From NCBI GenBank assembly GCA_913009315.1, contig CAJVZA010000016.1, forward strand, positions 1 to 32,420: a stretch of 32,420 bases of DNA. Direction: 5' to 3'. Within the stretch, counting starts at the first letter, position 1; each line of letters opens with the position of its first letter. The translations under genes were made by a program, and so were the position numbers. Source of the stretch: an uncultured Hippea sp. GTDB lineage: Bacteria > Campylobacterota_A > Desulfurellia > JAADFJ01. Shown here piece by piece: positions 14,781 to 23,462 of the stretch. The notes under the pieces were generated by a model. It worked only from the letters and a program-made list of their open reading frames with translations, was not told the DNA's origin and did not search any database.

Positions 14781-15669
14781 AAGATGATTTCCCCTCGAAA
14801 TATTTTGCCAATTTTGTTTGTCCGTTCTCCCTTGTTATCAGAGCAGTTGCATTATACTCTGTTTTCCCGAAGTTTACCACAATTTTTATAATAAAGTTAT
14901 CACTTGTTGCAGTGATATACGGCTGAATTGCAAGATACTGATTATCATTTACGCCCGGCACATTTCTCAATTGAGTTATATTCTCAAAAGGATGTTTTTT
15001 TCTGTATTTTATGATACTGCCGGCAGCATCTGCGACTTCGGGCAAATACGCTTCAAGAGTGTTTTTGTCTGCAAAGTTTATATTGATCGATTGACTGCCG
15101 TCCACGGTAAAATAGGAACCGAATTTTTCAGCAAACTGATCTAAGCCTTCTACATAATCGATCTCTTTTAATGAATAAAAAGGCTCTTTATCCGGATGAT
15201 ACGGCGGAAGTCTGTCTTGATAGTAGTTCTCATCATATTTTTGTTTCTTATCTATCCATTCCCTGATATAACCGACCGCATTCTCATCCGTATCATTCTC
15301 AGATAATATCTGTCTCAGTGCATTTACCGTTCTTTTTTCTACAGCTTTATCATCCGATGAAATTTCATTTATGTCAATCTTTGCATTTGCAGGCACAACC
15401 TGAACCGATATAAAGCCTCCTTTTATCGGAACCGACGGAAGATCCGCCCATGCATCATCATCCGAATCATAACCGTTGTTATCATCGTTTATTATTTTTT
15501 TTACATATTTAAGCGCAGAGTGCACATAAAAGCTTGCCTGATTATTCTGATACAGTCTCTGCGTCCAATCAAGATCGTTTGATACCTCGTTAAGCAGAGT
15601 AACAGCTCCGGCGGCAAGGACAGCCGTAAAAATCAGCACTACAATCAATATCGATCCTCTATTGTTCAA
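14773..15669 (-). CDS. gspK: Type II secretion minor pseudopilin K (GspK)
   Basis: This 298-residue large minor pseudopilin caps the pseudopilus with GspI and GspJ. The prepilin leader is MNNRG with cleavage before Ser6 (SILIVVLIFTAVLAAGAVTLL). As usual for GspK, the +5 glutamate of other pseudopilins is absent. The large globular insertion follows, with VVPANAKIDINEI and helix-rich segments, and the helix-hairpin-helix-like ending ITQLRNVPGVNDNQYLAIQPYI is typical of GspK. It overlaps gspJ by 11 bases and gspL by 8. Confidence 0.93.
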   Translation of the reverse strand: MNNRGSILIVVLIFTAVLAAGAVTLLNEVSNDLDWTQRLYQNNQASFYVHSALKYVKKIINDDNNGYDSDDDAWADLPSVPIKGGFISVQVVPANAKIDINEISSDDKAVEKRTVNALRQILSENDTDENAVGYIREWIDKKQKYDENYYQDRLPPYHPDKEPFYSLKEIDYVEGLDQFAEKFGSYFTVDGSQSININFADKNTLEAYLPEVADAAGSIIKYRKKHPFENITQLRNVPGVNDNQYLAIQPYITATSDNFIIKIVVNFGKTEYNATALITRENGQTKLAKYFEGKSSYE

Positions 15670-16210
15670 TCATGCCTCTTTGCGTAATATTATATACTCT
15701 GCCCTTTAAAGTAAGCGATATTTTTACAATTTGCGATATATTGTCCTGCCACCTTCCGTTAAGGTAGAATTTATAATCGGCTTTACTGAAAACAGTCGTC
15801 AACGGAATAAGCAGATCGATTCCTGCTTTATCGTCTTTTTCCTCTCTATACAAGAACCTTTTCCCGTTGTCATCTTGTGAAAGCCAGTAGCTTACATTCA
15901 CCGGTACAGCACCGTTAAAAAAAAGTGAATGTGTAGTAATAAAAGAAAGCTTTTTCGTCATTCCATCGGTTTCTATCTTAAAATTACCTATTTTGCATCT
16001 TATATCAGCCTGCATGATCAGCGATATCTTGTCTAATATCTCTATTTTCTCTTTTTTTGCTTCTATGTAACTTTTTGCATTAATCAGACCGTCGAATGTT
16101 TTCATAAGTCCGACAATAATTATACCCGAAAGTATAATCGCCACCAATATTTCAATGAGCGTAAAACCGTCTCTTTTTCCTATAGAACGCATTCTAATAG
16201 TAGAAGACAT
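15659..16210 (-). CDS. gspJ: Type II secretion minor pseudopilin J (GspJ)
   Basis: This 183-residue minor pseudopilin has a prepilin peptidase site after Gly15 (KRDG/FTLIEILVAIILSGIIIVGLMKTF), with the conserved Glu at +5 of the mature form. The globular part contains the GspJ-like pattern of a first helix with DKISLIMQADIR, then strands up to YKFYLNGRWQDN and a closing strand LKGRVYNITQRG. It overlaps gspI by 17 bases and gspK by 11. A second in-frame ATG seven residues in (before RSIGKRDGF) would give a shorter leader more like that of its neighbours; I cannot decide between the two. Confidence 0.92.
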   Translation of the reverse strand: MSSTIRMRSIGKRDGFTLIEILVAIILSGIIIVGLMKTFDGLINAKSYIEAKKEKIEILDKISLIMQADIRCKIGNFKIETDGMTKKLSFITTHSLFFNGAVPVNVSYWLSQDDNGKRFLYREEKDDKAGIDLLIPLTTVFSKADYKFYLNGRWQDNISQIVKISLTLKGRVYNITQRGMIEQ

Positions 16211-16523
16211 AACTTATGCTCACATCACCTTTTTTAAAACCCCATTCTAATTTGATAATATCATAAGTACCTATTTTTTGTCTGCTAATCTTCTGGGCAT
16301 CTATGCCGTCTTTTGATATATCAATCCAGCCGTCTGTTGCAGCAGGATAGTTGTCTATGGAGGGATATATAATGCTGTTTGCATCCATAATTAAACTAAG
16401 TCTTTCTTCAGCAACGTTTTGAGCATAAAGCGTCTGGTTTATAATTCCATAAATTCCAAATACGATAATGGCAAATATAACCAGGGCAATAAGTACTTCA
16501 ATCAGCGTAAATCCGTTTTTCAT
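16194..16523 (-). CDS. gspI: Type II secretion minor pseudopilin I (GspI)
   Basis: This short (109-residue) minor pseudopilin has leader MKNG and cleavage before Phe5 (FTLIEVLIALVIFAIIVFGIYGI), with Glu at +5. The small globular domain ends GFKKGDVSISYVFYY. Length and position between gspH and gspJ fit GspI, the core of the I-J-K tip complex. Its ATG overlaps the gspH stop by 4 bases (16520-16523), and the end overlaps gspJ by 17 bases. Confidence 0.91.
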   Translation of the reverse strand: MKNGFTLIEVLIALVIFAIIVFGIYGIINQTLYAQNVAEERLSLIMDANSIIYPSIDNYPAATDGWIDISKDGIDAQKISRQKIGTYDIIKLEWGFKKGDVSISYVFYY

Positions 16524-16972
16524 GTTGATTTAAAATCCAGCAGCAGCGGTTCTGATTCAAACCTCTCGTCGTTACTAAACATAATCTGCACGCTATCCAT
16601 AATTCCGGAAGGATAAACAAAAAAATAGTATTTAATCCCCTCTTGATTTGTACCGTTTACTACCGCAGAAAAAATCCCGTTTTTTAATTTATAGCTCTTT
16701 TCCCCCATATGAATAGTGTCGGAATCTTTTACTCCCCAGATCATAACAGGCTTATCCGATGCAATCGCCTTTTTGTAGGCATCCGCTAAAATGGTATTAA
16801 GTATGTTAGATCTGTTGGCATTCGCACTATTAAAAAAACCTTCGATATTCGGAATAGCAGAAACAAAAGCCATGGTCAATATAACCATAACAACCATGAC
16901 CTCCAGAAATGTAAACCCCGCCTTATCATGAAAATAAAAATATGCAGTTTTTTTTCTTTTCCGCAACATCAT
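16520..16972 (-). CDS. gspH: Type II secretion minor pseudopilin H (GspH)
   Basis: In this 150-residue pseudopilin, cleavage is expected after Gly19 (HDKAG/FTFLEVMVVMVILTMAFVSAIP), with Glu at +5. The long basic leader (MMLRKRKKT...) is unusual but tolerated. The globular part has an ILADAYKKAIASDKPVMIWG helix-strand unit and the YYFFVYPSGIMDS segment typical of GspH. It lies 193 bases below gspG, by far the widest gap within gspD-gspN, and that gap holds a repeat element. It overlaps gspI by 4 bases. Confidence 0.89.
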   Translation of the reverse strand: MMLRKRKKTAYFYFHDKAGFTFLEVMVVMVILTMAFVSAIPNIEGFFNSANANRSNILNTILADAYKKAIASDKPVMIWGVKDSDTIHMGEKSYKLKNGIFSAVVNGTNQEGIKYYFFVYPSGIMDSVQIMFSNDERFESEPLLLDFKST

Positions 16973-17045
16973 TTAAATAACGGCAGCAGTAAATACCTGC
17001 AGAGGTGCTGAACAAAGTTTAAATACAAATTTCAAAGCACTCCTA

Positions 17046-17165
17046 TAAAATTCCGGGTGCAAATTACAGGCAGCAGCGGGGCTGTTTTCCGGATTTGCTG
17101 TATAAAAAAGAGGCCGCTTTGGAGTCGAAGACGATTGTTCATGGATTAATATATAGAAGCACCCT
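17046..17165. repeat. Intergenic repeat, copy B, inside the gsp operon
   Basis: The 193-base gap between gspG and gspH carries a stretch similar to 12413-12560 (shared AATTCCGGGYG start, AAAAARAGGCCGC block and GGATTAATA near the end). GGCAGCAGCGGGGCTG can fold on itself weakly. Placed just after the major pseudopilin gene, it could separate gspG from the lower-level minor pseudopilins by RNA processing; that is inference. Confidence 0.45.
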
Positions 17166-17600
17166 TTAATTCAGTTTCCAGCTTTCAATATCTGCATTAA
17201 AACCACTTCCGCCCTCCTTTCCGTCTGCTCCCAAACTGATAATCTCATAATCGCGCCCATTATCACCCGGAGACCTGTAAATATAGGCATTTCCCCATGG
17301 ATCCGGAGGAACTGAGTTTGTATCAAGATATCCGCCCTCCTTCCAATTATTCGGCACAGGCGGCTCTTCCGGTTTTTCAATCAATGCCTTTAATCCCTGT
17401 TCGGTTGTAGGATAATTTCCATTATCAAGCTTATACATTTTTAGCGACAGTTCTATAGCCTTTATATCGCTTTTTGCCTTTACTACTCGAGCTTCATCCG
17501 GTTTATGTATAATTTTTGGTACAAGAAAGGTAGCCAAAATACCTAAAATAATTACAACTATCATAAGCTCCAAAAGCGTAAAGCCCTCTTTTTTTCTCAT
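17166..17600 (-). CDS. gspG: Type II secretion major pseudopilin G (GspG)
   Basis: This is the main subunit of the pseudopilus. The ATG at 17600 is preferred: AAGGTGA stands 4 bases before it, the leader MRKKEG is the normal length, and a TTG six codons upstream has no ribosome site. Prepilin peptidase would cut after Gly6 ([22 protein letters not shown], Glu at +5). The globular part shows the GspG hallmarks: [19 protein letters not shown], then [23 protein letters not shown], and the calcium-site loop around [18 protein letters not shown]. It ends SWKLN. It sits 22 bases after gspF and is followed by a 193-base repeat-bearing gap. Confidence 0.96.
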   Translation of the reverse strand: MRKKEGFTLLELMIVVIILGILATFLVPKIIHKPDEARVVKAKSDIKAIELSLKMYKLDNGNYPTTEQGLKALIEKPEEPPVPNNWKEGGYLDTNSVPPDPWGNAYIYRSPGDNGRDYEIISLGADGKEGGSGFNADIESWKLN

Positions 17601-17622
17601 TTCGTCACCTTCCGTCAATTTT

Positions 17623-18828
17623 TTATTTTATAAGTTGGTTTATATCAAACAGCGGTACCATAATTGACATTACTATGAATCCCACAACAACTCCTAAAAA
17701 AAGAATTGCTGCCGGTTCGGCCGCTGAAACAACAATTTTCAGCAGCTTATCAACATCCTTTTCATAGTAATCTGCCATTCTGCCTATAAATTCAGACAGT
17801 TTCCCGCTCCTTTGTCCGGTATTTATGCTTGCAATAAACATTCTGTCAAAAAGCCCTGCCCTCTCGAACGCTCTGTCTACAGCCATACCGTCTTCTATGT
17901 TCTCAGCCGCTTCTTCCATCCGTTTGCAGAACAGATGATTACTTATCACAGTATAACTTGATCTTACCGCATCAACCAGGGGTATTCCGGCTTTAAGCTG
18001 AAATGCCAATACGGATGAAAAACGCGCAATCCGCAGTTTGCGATATGCAGAGATACCGAGCAGAAATTTCTCAATTGTATTCCTGAATTTTTCAACTCTT
18101 AAATAAGCAAACCGAAAAATAACAATACCGATAACAGCAAAGACAAACGACTCGAGAAAATAACTCTTCATGAAACTGCCGACGGCAATGATAACCTTTG
18201 TTACTGTAGGCAGCGATTTGTGAAGCGACAAAAAGATATGCTGCATCTTCGGAACAATATATATCAGCAGAAAACTTACCACTGCAACGCCCAAACTCAG
18301 AATAAATGCAGGATAGGCAATGGCAGAAAGCAATTTATACCTTAATGCACCTTTATTTTCTTCATAATTGGCAATTGTAAACAATACCTTGTAAAGACTT
18401 CCGGTTTTCTCGGCAATCTCTATCATATTCAGATATACCGGACCGAAAATCTTAGGATATGTCCTTAAAGCTGAGGAAAACTTCATTCCTCCGCTGACTT
18501 TATCTTTTATATCCAAAAGCCGGTCATTCAATCCGCCTTTTTCCTGAGATGCTATTATGCCGAGAACTTCAACGAGCGGTATCGAGCTTTCGAGCAGCGT
18601 AGCCAGCTTAAAAAATAGATTAGCTCTCTGTTTTTGAGATACTCTGAAAAAATGATTTGAAAAAATTCCGGTTGATTTGGATGATTCTTTTTCGATCTTT
18701 TCCAGAGTATCGGAAAATATCCCCCTGCTTTTTAATACGGAAACGGCCTTTTCTTTTGCTTCGGATTCTATAGTTCCGGTTTTTTTACGGCCGGATGCGT
18801 CATAGGCAATATATTTGAAAACAGGCAT
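17623..18828 (-). CDS. gspF: Type II secretion inner-membrane platform protein F (GspF)
   Basis: This 401-residue polytopic platform protein has the usual start [21 protein letters not shown] and two repeated cytoplasmic T2SSF domains. The first (~65-190) includes [25 protein letters not shown] and the second (~265-390) includes [23 protein letters not shown]. Three membrane segments lie near 165-190, 215-235 and 370-395, the last closing [26 protein letters not shown]. It follows gspE by 4 bases. GspF couples the GspE ATPase to pseudopilus growth. Confidence 0.95.
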   Translation of the reverse strand: MPVFKYIAYDASGRKKTGTIESEAKEKAVSVLKSRGIFSDTLEKIEKESSKSTGIFSNHFFRVSQKQRANLFFKLATLLESSIPLVEVLGIIASQEKGGLNDRLLDIKDKVSGGMKFSSALRTYPKIFGPVYLNMIEIAEKTGSLYKVLFTIANYEENKGALRYKLLSAIAYPAFILSLGVAVVSFLLIYIVPKMQHIFLSLHKSLPTVTKVIIAVGSFMKSYFLESFVFAVIGIVIFRFAYLRVEKFRNTIEKFLLGISAYRKLRIARFSSVLAFQLKAGIPLVDAVRSSYTVISNHLFCKRMEEAAENIEDGMAVDRAFERAGLFDRMFIASINTGQRSGKLSEFIGRMADYYEKDVDKLLKIVVSAAEPAAILFLGVVVGFIVMSIMVPLFDINQLIK

Positions 18829-18832
18829 CTTG

Positions 18833-20308
18833 CTACAATCTTGTCGCCAAAATTATTTCCTCCGGTATAGTTACTCCGGCTTTCACTTTCTTGATACCAT
18901 TCGCAAGGATAGTTTTCATGCCGCCGATGACTGCTGCTTTTTCAATCTCTTTGGCATCGGCTCTTTTCATTATCTTCTTTTTTATATCTTCGGTCATATC
19001 CATAATTTCAAAAATACCTATGCGTCCCGAAACGCCGCTGTCTCGACAATATTTACACCCGGCACCTTTTTTATATCTGTCAATATCCATGCCGTACTGT
19101 TTTATTATATCAGCAGTTTCATAATCTACCTCAACATCAGTCAGACAGTGAGGGCAGTTTCGCCTGACAAGTCTTTGACCGATAACCATCAATATTGATG
19201 ACGCAAGCAGAAATGGCTCAACTCCCATGTCTATCAATCTCGCCAATGTTGTAGATGCATCGTTTGTGTGAAGCGTCGAAAGAACAAGATGCCCCGTTAA
19301 CGATGCGGAAATTGCAGCTTTAGCGGTCTCGACATCCCTTATCTCTCCAACAAAAATTATATCAGGATCCTGCCGCAAGAAATATTTCAGTGCTTTGTCG
19401 AATGTAAGTCCTATTTTGGGGTTGACTTGTACCTGTGCAACGCCGTCCATTCTATATTCAATCGGATCCTCTATTGTCAGGATATTCTTTTTGACTGTTG
19501 CTATATCTCTAATAGCAGCGTAAAGAGTGGTGGTTTTGCCGGATCCGGTAGGTCCGGTTACCAGTATTATTCCATTTGGATAAGACAGTTTGTCCCTAAA
19601 CAGCTTAAGCGATTCACTGTCCAATCCAACATCCGAGAGGCTCAGCATATCCTGATTTGCATCCAGAATTCTAAGAACAGCCTTTTCTCCCGAAACAGTA
19701 GGAATCACCGAAACACGAATATCAATTGTTTTTGCGCCTATATTTACTCTTATGACTCCGTCCTGAGGTCTTCTTGATTCCGCAACATCAACACCTGCCA
19801 TAACCTTGATTCTTGAGATTACAGATTCCTGAATTTTTTTGTTATATTTATGATATTCCGTAAGTATGCCGTCAATTCTAAATCTAATATTAAATTTGTC
19901 TTTTTTGCCTTCAAAATGAATATCGCTTGCCCGCTGTTTTACCGCATTAATTATCGTTTTATTGACAAGCTGCACAATCGGCGCATCGGAATATGAACTC
20001 TCAAGAATATTGTCTTCATCGATCAGCAGCTCTTCATTTTTTTCATCTAATGCGGAATCCTCTTCCAAAAAACTGTATATCCCTTCCATTGCTTTGAGAA
20101 TTGCATCTTTGTTCTTTCTTTCAACTACTGAAATCTTGTTTAGCTTAATCCCAAGATAATCGGCCTTTTTCGCTCCTTCATCATTAAGAACCCAGAAATA
20201 GATGCGGTCATTTTCCGAGTATACCGGAATAAAACTCTTTTTATCTGAAAATTTCCTATAAAGTGCAATTATATCTTCAGAAAGAGTAGAAAAATTAACT
20301 TTTACCAT
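18833..20308 (-). CDS. gspE: Type II secretion assembly ATPase E (GspE)
   Basis: This cytoplasmic hexameric ATPase powers pseudopilus assembly. In its 491 residues the N-terminal GspL-binding part is followed by the core: Walker A GPTGSGKT (252-259), the Asp box around TIEDPIEYRMDGV (278-290), Walker B with FVGEIRD (319-325), and the His box STLHTND (344-350). The zinc-binding tetracysteine motif is C385-x2-C388 and C418-x2-C421 (NCPHC ... GCKYC), which marks GspE/PilB rather than PilT. Its ATG lies 14 bases inside the end of gspD. Confidence 0.96.
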   Translation of the reverse strand: MVKVNFSTLSEDIIALYRKFSDKKSFIPVYSENDRIYFWVLNDEGAKKADYLGIKLNKISVVERKNKDAILKAMEGIYSFLEEDSALDEKNEELLIDEDNILESSYSDAPIVQLVNKTIINAVKQRASDIHFEGKKDKFNIRFRIDGILTEYHKYNKKIQESVISRIKVMAGVDVAESRRPQDGVIRVNIGAKTIDIRVSVIPTVSGEKAVLRILDANQDMLSLSDVGLDSESLKLFRDKLSYPNGIILVTGPTGSGKTTTLYAAIRDIATVKKNILTIEDPIEYRMDGVAQVQVNPKIGLTFDKALKYFLRQDPDIIFVGEIRDVETAKAAISASLTGHLVLSTLHTNDASTTLARLIDMGVEPFLLASSILMVIGQRLVRRNCPHCLTDVEVDYETADIIKQYGMDIDRYKKGAGCKYCRDSGVSGRIGIFEIMDMTEDIKKKIMKRADAKEIEKAAVIGGMKTILANGIKKVKAGVTIPEEIILATRL

Positions 20309-22160
20309 GCTTCTTTGTGAGATTATTCAACTCTTGACGACTGTTAATAATTTTTGCCGTCAGAAAAATCATGAGATTTGTTTTTTCCGAGTCAACTTTT
20401 TTATATTTGAAAAGCTCTCCGAACAGCGGAATTGAAGAAAGCAGCGGAACACGCTCCTCAGTATAAGATTTATCATTTTTTATCAGTCCGCTTATCAAAA
20501 CTTTTTCTCCATCCTGAAGCGCAATTTTCGTGTCTGTACTTCTCGTCATGGTTATAGGAGCAGCATCACTTGCACCGGTGCTGTTTATAACCTTTTTTAT
20601 CTCTATAGAAGTATCCATGATAATTTTGTTGTTGCTCACATGAGGCAGCACGTTAAGCTTGATTCCGACATCTCTGTAATCATAAGAAAATATGGGATTG
20701 CCGTTTATATCATATTTTTTTGAAATTAGAAACGGCCTGTTTTCCCCGACAAAGATATCCGCCTTTTGGTTATCAAGCGTTATAATGTGCGGATTGGAAA
20801 GAATATTAATGCCCTGTTTCTGCTGCAGCGCATTAAGCAGCATTCCCAGGGTAGGAAATTTAATTCCCTGATAAGTAACAACATTTCCTAAAATTCCAAG
20901 ACTGAGTCCGCCGGGAAGGGGCGTTAGCTTGCCGTTATTAAGAATAGAATTCTGCAGATTGGATAACGCTCCGGTAGTAGAGCTGCCGGCAAATCCGACA
21001 CTGTTTCCTTTCGAAGCTACACCGGACCATTCAACTCCAAATTCCGACAGCTTGGATAATGTTGTCTCAATAATTAAAGCCTCTATATATACCTGTTTTC
21101 TCGGTATATCAAGCTTGGATATCAATTTTGCAATTTTATTATAAATACCCGGTGCGCCAACAGCTATAATCGAATTCGTGGAACTGTCATAGGAAATTGA
21201 GCCTTTTTTAAAAGTAGAATTTTTTGAAAAAAGTCTGATAATTATATTGTAAACATCCTTTGCAACAGCATTTTTAAGATAAAAAACCTTTTGAGCTTTT
21301 TGATTTTTTAACCGTGCTGTAATTTGATCAACCAATTGCTTTATATACGAAAAACTCTGTTCTCTTGAGGCAATCATGATAGAATTGCTTGCGGCTTCAT
21401 TAAATATGACAGGTTTGTATGACAGGTCACTCTTCATCGTAAGGTCGCGAAAAAACCCCCTGAGTTCGTTTGCTACAATTTTGCTTGATGCATCTTTGAC
21501 TGGAATCAAATTTATGTTGTATGCCTGATGTTTATCAATGTCTTTCAGGAGTTTTTCCATCTGAACAATCTTGCTTTGCGAATCGGTTATTATAATTGCA
21601 TTTAAGCCAGGAAGAGTATCGACATGACCAAAGCTGGAAACAAGATGCGTCAAAGGAAGTTTAAGTCTCGAAACCTTTACATTTTTTAATCGTATTATCG
21701 TTGTTACTACCGAATTAGGAATGGATCCCGATGATGATTGATACGGGGCTCCAACATTTCTTAAACTGCCGCTTCTTATGATTGCAAAGCTTTTCCCCCT
21801 CTTTACACTGAGAAAACCGTTTTCTTTTAAAACAGAATGAAAAATTTTCATAAGATCATCGCTGCTCAAAGCAAGAGGCGAGTAGATCGTAACCTTGATA
21901 TTTTTAGGTATAATGGATGATTCAAAACTAAAGTTTTGATTTGTGCGTTTAGCCACAAATTTTATAAAATCTTCAAGATTAACATTACTCAGGTAAGTAT
22001 TCGGGGTGTCTTGCGCAAACGAAGGAACATAAAAAAGCGTCAAAAGCATAAAAACACATAATATTTTTTTGAGTAAATTATCTCTTTCTGCAAACAGTCG
22101 TACAAGCAAAACAGCCCTTCCCCCGTTTTCCGATGATATAGCTCTCATATTTTCAAACAC
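20295..22160 (-). CDS. gspD: Type II secretion outer-membrane secretin D (GspD)
   Basis: This outer-membrane channel has, in order, an N-terminal export segment (LCVFMLLTLFYVPSFA, ~34-49), N0 (LSNVNLEDFIKFVAKRTNQNFSFE), N1-N3 repeats (IIRLKNVKVSRLKLPLTHLV; NLIPVKDASSKIVANELRGF; VFYLKNAVAKDVYNIIIRLF), and the secretin core (QVYIEALIIETTLSKLSEFGVEW ... LSNPHIITLDNQKADI ... VPLLSSIPLFGELFKYK). The end is close behind the core, so there is no obvious S-domain for a pilotin. GTG at 22160 is chosen as start because AGGAGG (22169-22174) is 8 bases ahead; an ATG at 22187 lies upstream of that site without its own. Even so, the export segment is preceded by an unusually long ~30-residue stretch. It overlaps gspE by 14 bases. 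Confidence 0.94.
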   Translation of the reverse strand: MFENMRAISSENGGRAVLLVRLFAERDNLLKKILCVFMLLTLFYVPSFAQDTPNTYLSNVNLEDFIKFVAKRTNQNFSFESSIIPKNIKVTIYSPLALSSDDLMKIFHSVLKENGFLSVKRGKSFAIIRSGSLRNVGAPYQSSSGSIPNSVVTTIIRLKNVKVSRLKLPLTHLVSSFGHVDTLPGLNAIIITDSQSKIVQMEKLLKDIDKHQAYNINLIPVKDASSKIVANELRGFFRDLTMKSDLSYKPVIFNEAASNSIMIASREQSFSYIKQLVDQITARLKNQKAQKVFYLKNAVAKDVYNIIIRLFSKNSTFKKGSISYDSSTNSIIAVGAPGIYNKIAKLISKLDIPRKQVYIEALIIETTLSKLSEFGVEWSGVASKGNSVGFAGSSTTGALSNLQNSILNNGKLTPLPGGLSLGILGNVVTYQGIKFPTLGMLLNALQQKQGINILSNPHIITLDNQKADIFVGENRPFLISKKYDINGNPIFSYDYRDVGIKLNVLPHVSNNKIIMDTSIEIKKVINSTGASDAAPITMTRSTDTKIALQDGEKVLISGLIKNDKSYTEERVPLLSSIPLFGELFKYKKVDSEKTNLMIFLTAKIINSRQELNNLTKKHGKS

Positions 22161-22168
22161 CCGATGTT

Positions 22169-22174
22169 CCTCCT
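22169..22174 (-). promoter_or_regulatory. Ribosome-binding site deciding the gspD start
   Basis: A perfect AGGAGG on the minus strand lies 8 bases before the GTG at 22158-22160 and inside the reading frame opened by the ATG at 22187. It therefore argues for the GTG as the true gspD start. The 175 to 200 bases up to gspC (22188-22362) hold no gene. Confidence 0.7.
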
Positions 22175-22362
22175 GATATTCTGTCATAAATTAAGTACTG
22201 CATCAAGACACTCATATTTAGGTTGTATTTGGTTGATCTAATTGAACAAAACGGCAGCAATAGTATTTGTCTGTTTCAAAAATTCTGCGATTGAACCCCG
22301 GCAAAAGACAACCTGCAGCCAAAATGCATAAATACGTAATATTCATTTTATGATAAGCGCAA

Positions 22363-23202
22363 TCATTCAACTTCTACAAAAATCGTTTTCCTTGTACCGT
22401 TTCTCAATATATTTAGATTAACGCCTGTCATATTCGACAGTTGAGAATACAGGTTCATCATTTTGAGCGTATCGCTCGTTGGTTTCCCGTTCACACTGAC
22501 AATAATATCACCCCTTTTCAATCCTATCTTATTCAAAATCGAAGCTTTGCTGATATAGGAAAGTCTGTAACCAACTGTTTTCGTTCCCTTAAAATACGGA
22601 TTTATCTGAACATTTTTTAAAAATCTGTTGAAATCGGTCATCTTTTTCCTGATCAAGCTTCTCTGAAGTACTATATGAGTTATGCCGTCATAACTAATCG
22701 ATCCGGTATTTTGATTTGCAAAGCCTATTATGCCGGATCCCACTTCAGATGATTCAATGGTAAATTTCTTTATTCTACCGTTTATTTTGTTTTTCAAATA
22801 AACGGTAGAGTCGGCGATACCGGTAAGATACCATCTATCATTGAAGGGGTTTTCTCTATCAACTATTACCAAAGATTTACCCTTTTTTTTAAAAAGCGCC
22901 ATAGGGGACTTTCCAAGCACAAAACCCACAAGATTGTAGCCGTTTAAGCTTTCGCTGCTTACCAAGTTTGTTTTCTTCGTACTCATTTTTTCTTTTTTAG
23001 GAGCACCTACATTTATCCCGAATACATTTTTTAGGATAATCGCAGCAACTTTCATTTTATCATTATTAATCGTTTTTGCCGATTCTATTTTTGTTATTGA
23101 CTGATGCACAACAGGTCTGATTTTATATACGGTGAAACCTGATATCAGATATGCTGCAGCAAATCCAAAAACTAAAGGATAGATTAGGTATGACTGCTTC
23201 AT
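22363..23202 (-). CDS. gspC: Type II secretion protein C (GspC)
   Basis: This inner-membrane protein links the platform to the secretin and takes part in substrate choice. One membrane helix lies at ~7-25 (IYPLVFGFAAAYLISGFTV). The homology region follows (~70-140, YNLVGFVLGKSPMALFKKKGKSLVIVDREN), and a C-terminal PDZ-like domain begins near 205 (GYRLSYISKASILNKIGLKRGDIIVSVNGKP). ATG 23202 is chosen over an in-frame TTG at 23208 because the predicted transcript starts near 23204. GspC heads the operon and is separated from gspD by ~200 bases, unlike the overlapping genes that follow. Confidence 0.92.
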   Translation of the reverse strand: MKQSYLIYPLVFGFAAAYLISGFTVYKIRPVVHQSITKIESAKTINNDKMKVAAIILKNVFGINVGAPKKEKMSTKKTNLVSSESLNGYNLVGFVLGKSPMALFKKKGKSLVIVDRENPFNDRWYLTGIADSTVYLKNKINGRIKKFTIESSEVGSGIIGFANQNTGSISYDGITHIVLQRSLIRKKMTDFNRFLKNVQINPYFKGTKTVGYRLSYISKASILNKIGLKRGDIIVSVNGKPTSDTLKMMNLYSQLSNMTGVNLNILRNGTRKTIFVEVE

Positions 23203-23210
23203 TGGCAATT

Positions 23211-23238
23211 ATTCTATATAAACATCCATTTTAGTCAA
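23211..23238 (-). promoter_or_regulatory. Predicted promoter of the gsp operon, giving a near-leaderless mRNA
   Basis: On the minus strand TTGACT (23233-23238), a 16-base spacer and TAGAAT (23211-23216) precede gspC. Only 8 bases separate the -10 box from the ATG at 23202, so transcription should start within about 0-3 bases of the codon. No Shine-Dalgarno sequence is present, in keeping with a leaderless start. The gap 23239-23462 has no gene; its TTTAGGCTCAG (23278-23288) recurs at 30574-30584. Confidence 0.6.
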
Positions 23239-23462
23239 GCCGTCGACGCAGAGATCACAAGAAGATCAGGCAATCTTTTTAGGCTCAGTTTAAAGATATG
23301 CAAGGCTTTCTATTCCCGGACAGTCTTCCTTCCATCTCTATCAATTCCGGACATTTTGAATCGAAAGTCGGAAGGTCAGTATCCGCAGGCAGTGCTCAAA
23401 AGCAAGGCTGCTGCCGGATCTGCAAGCAAAAGAAACGATTAGTTTTCAACTCGAGATAACCG

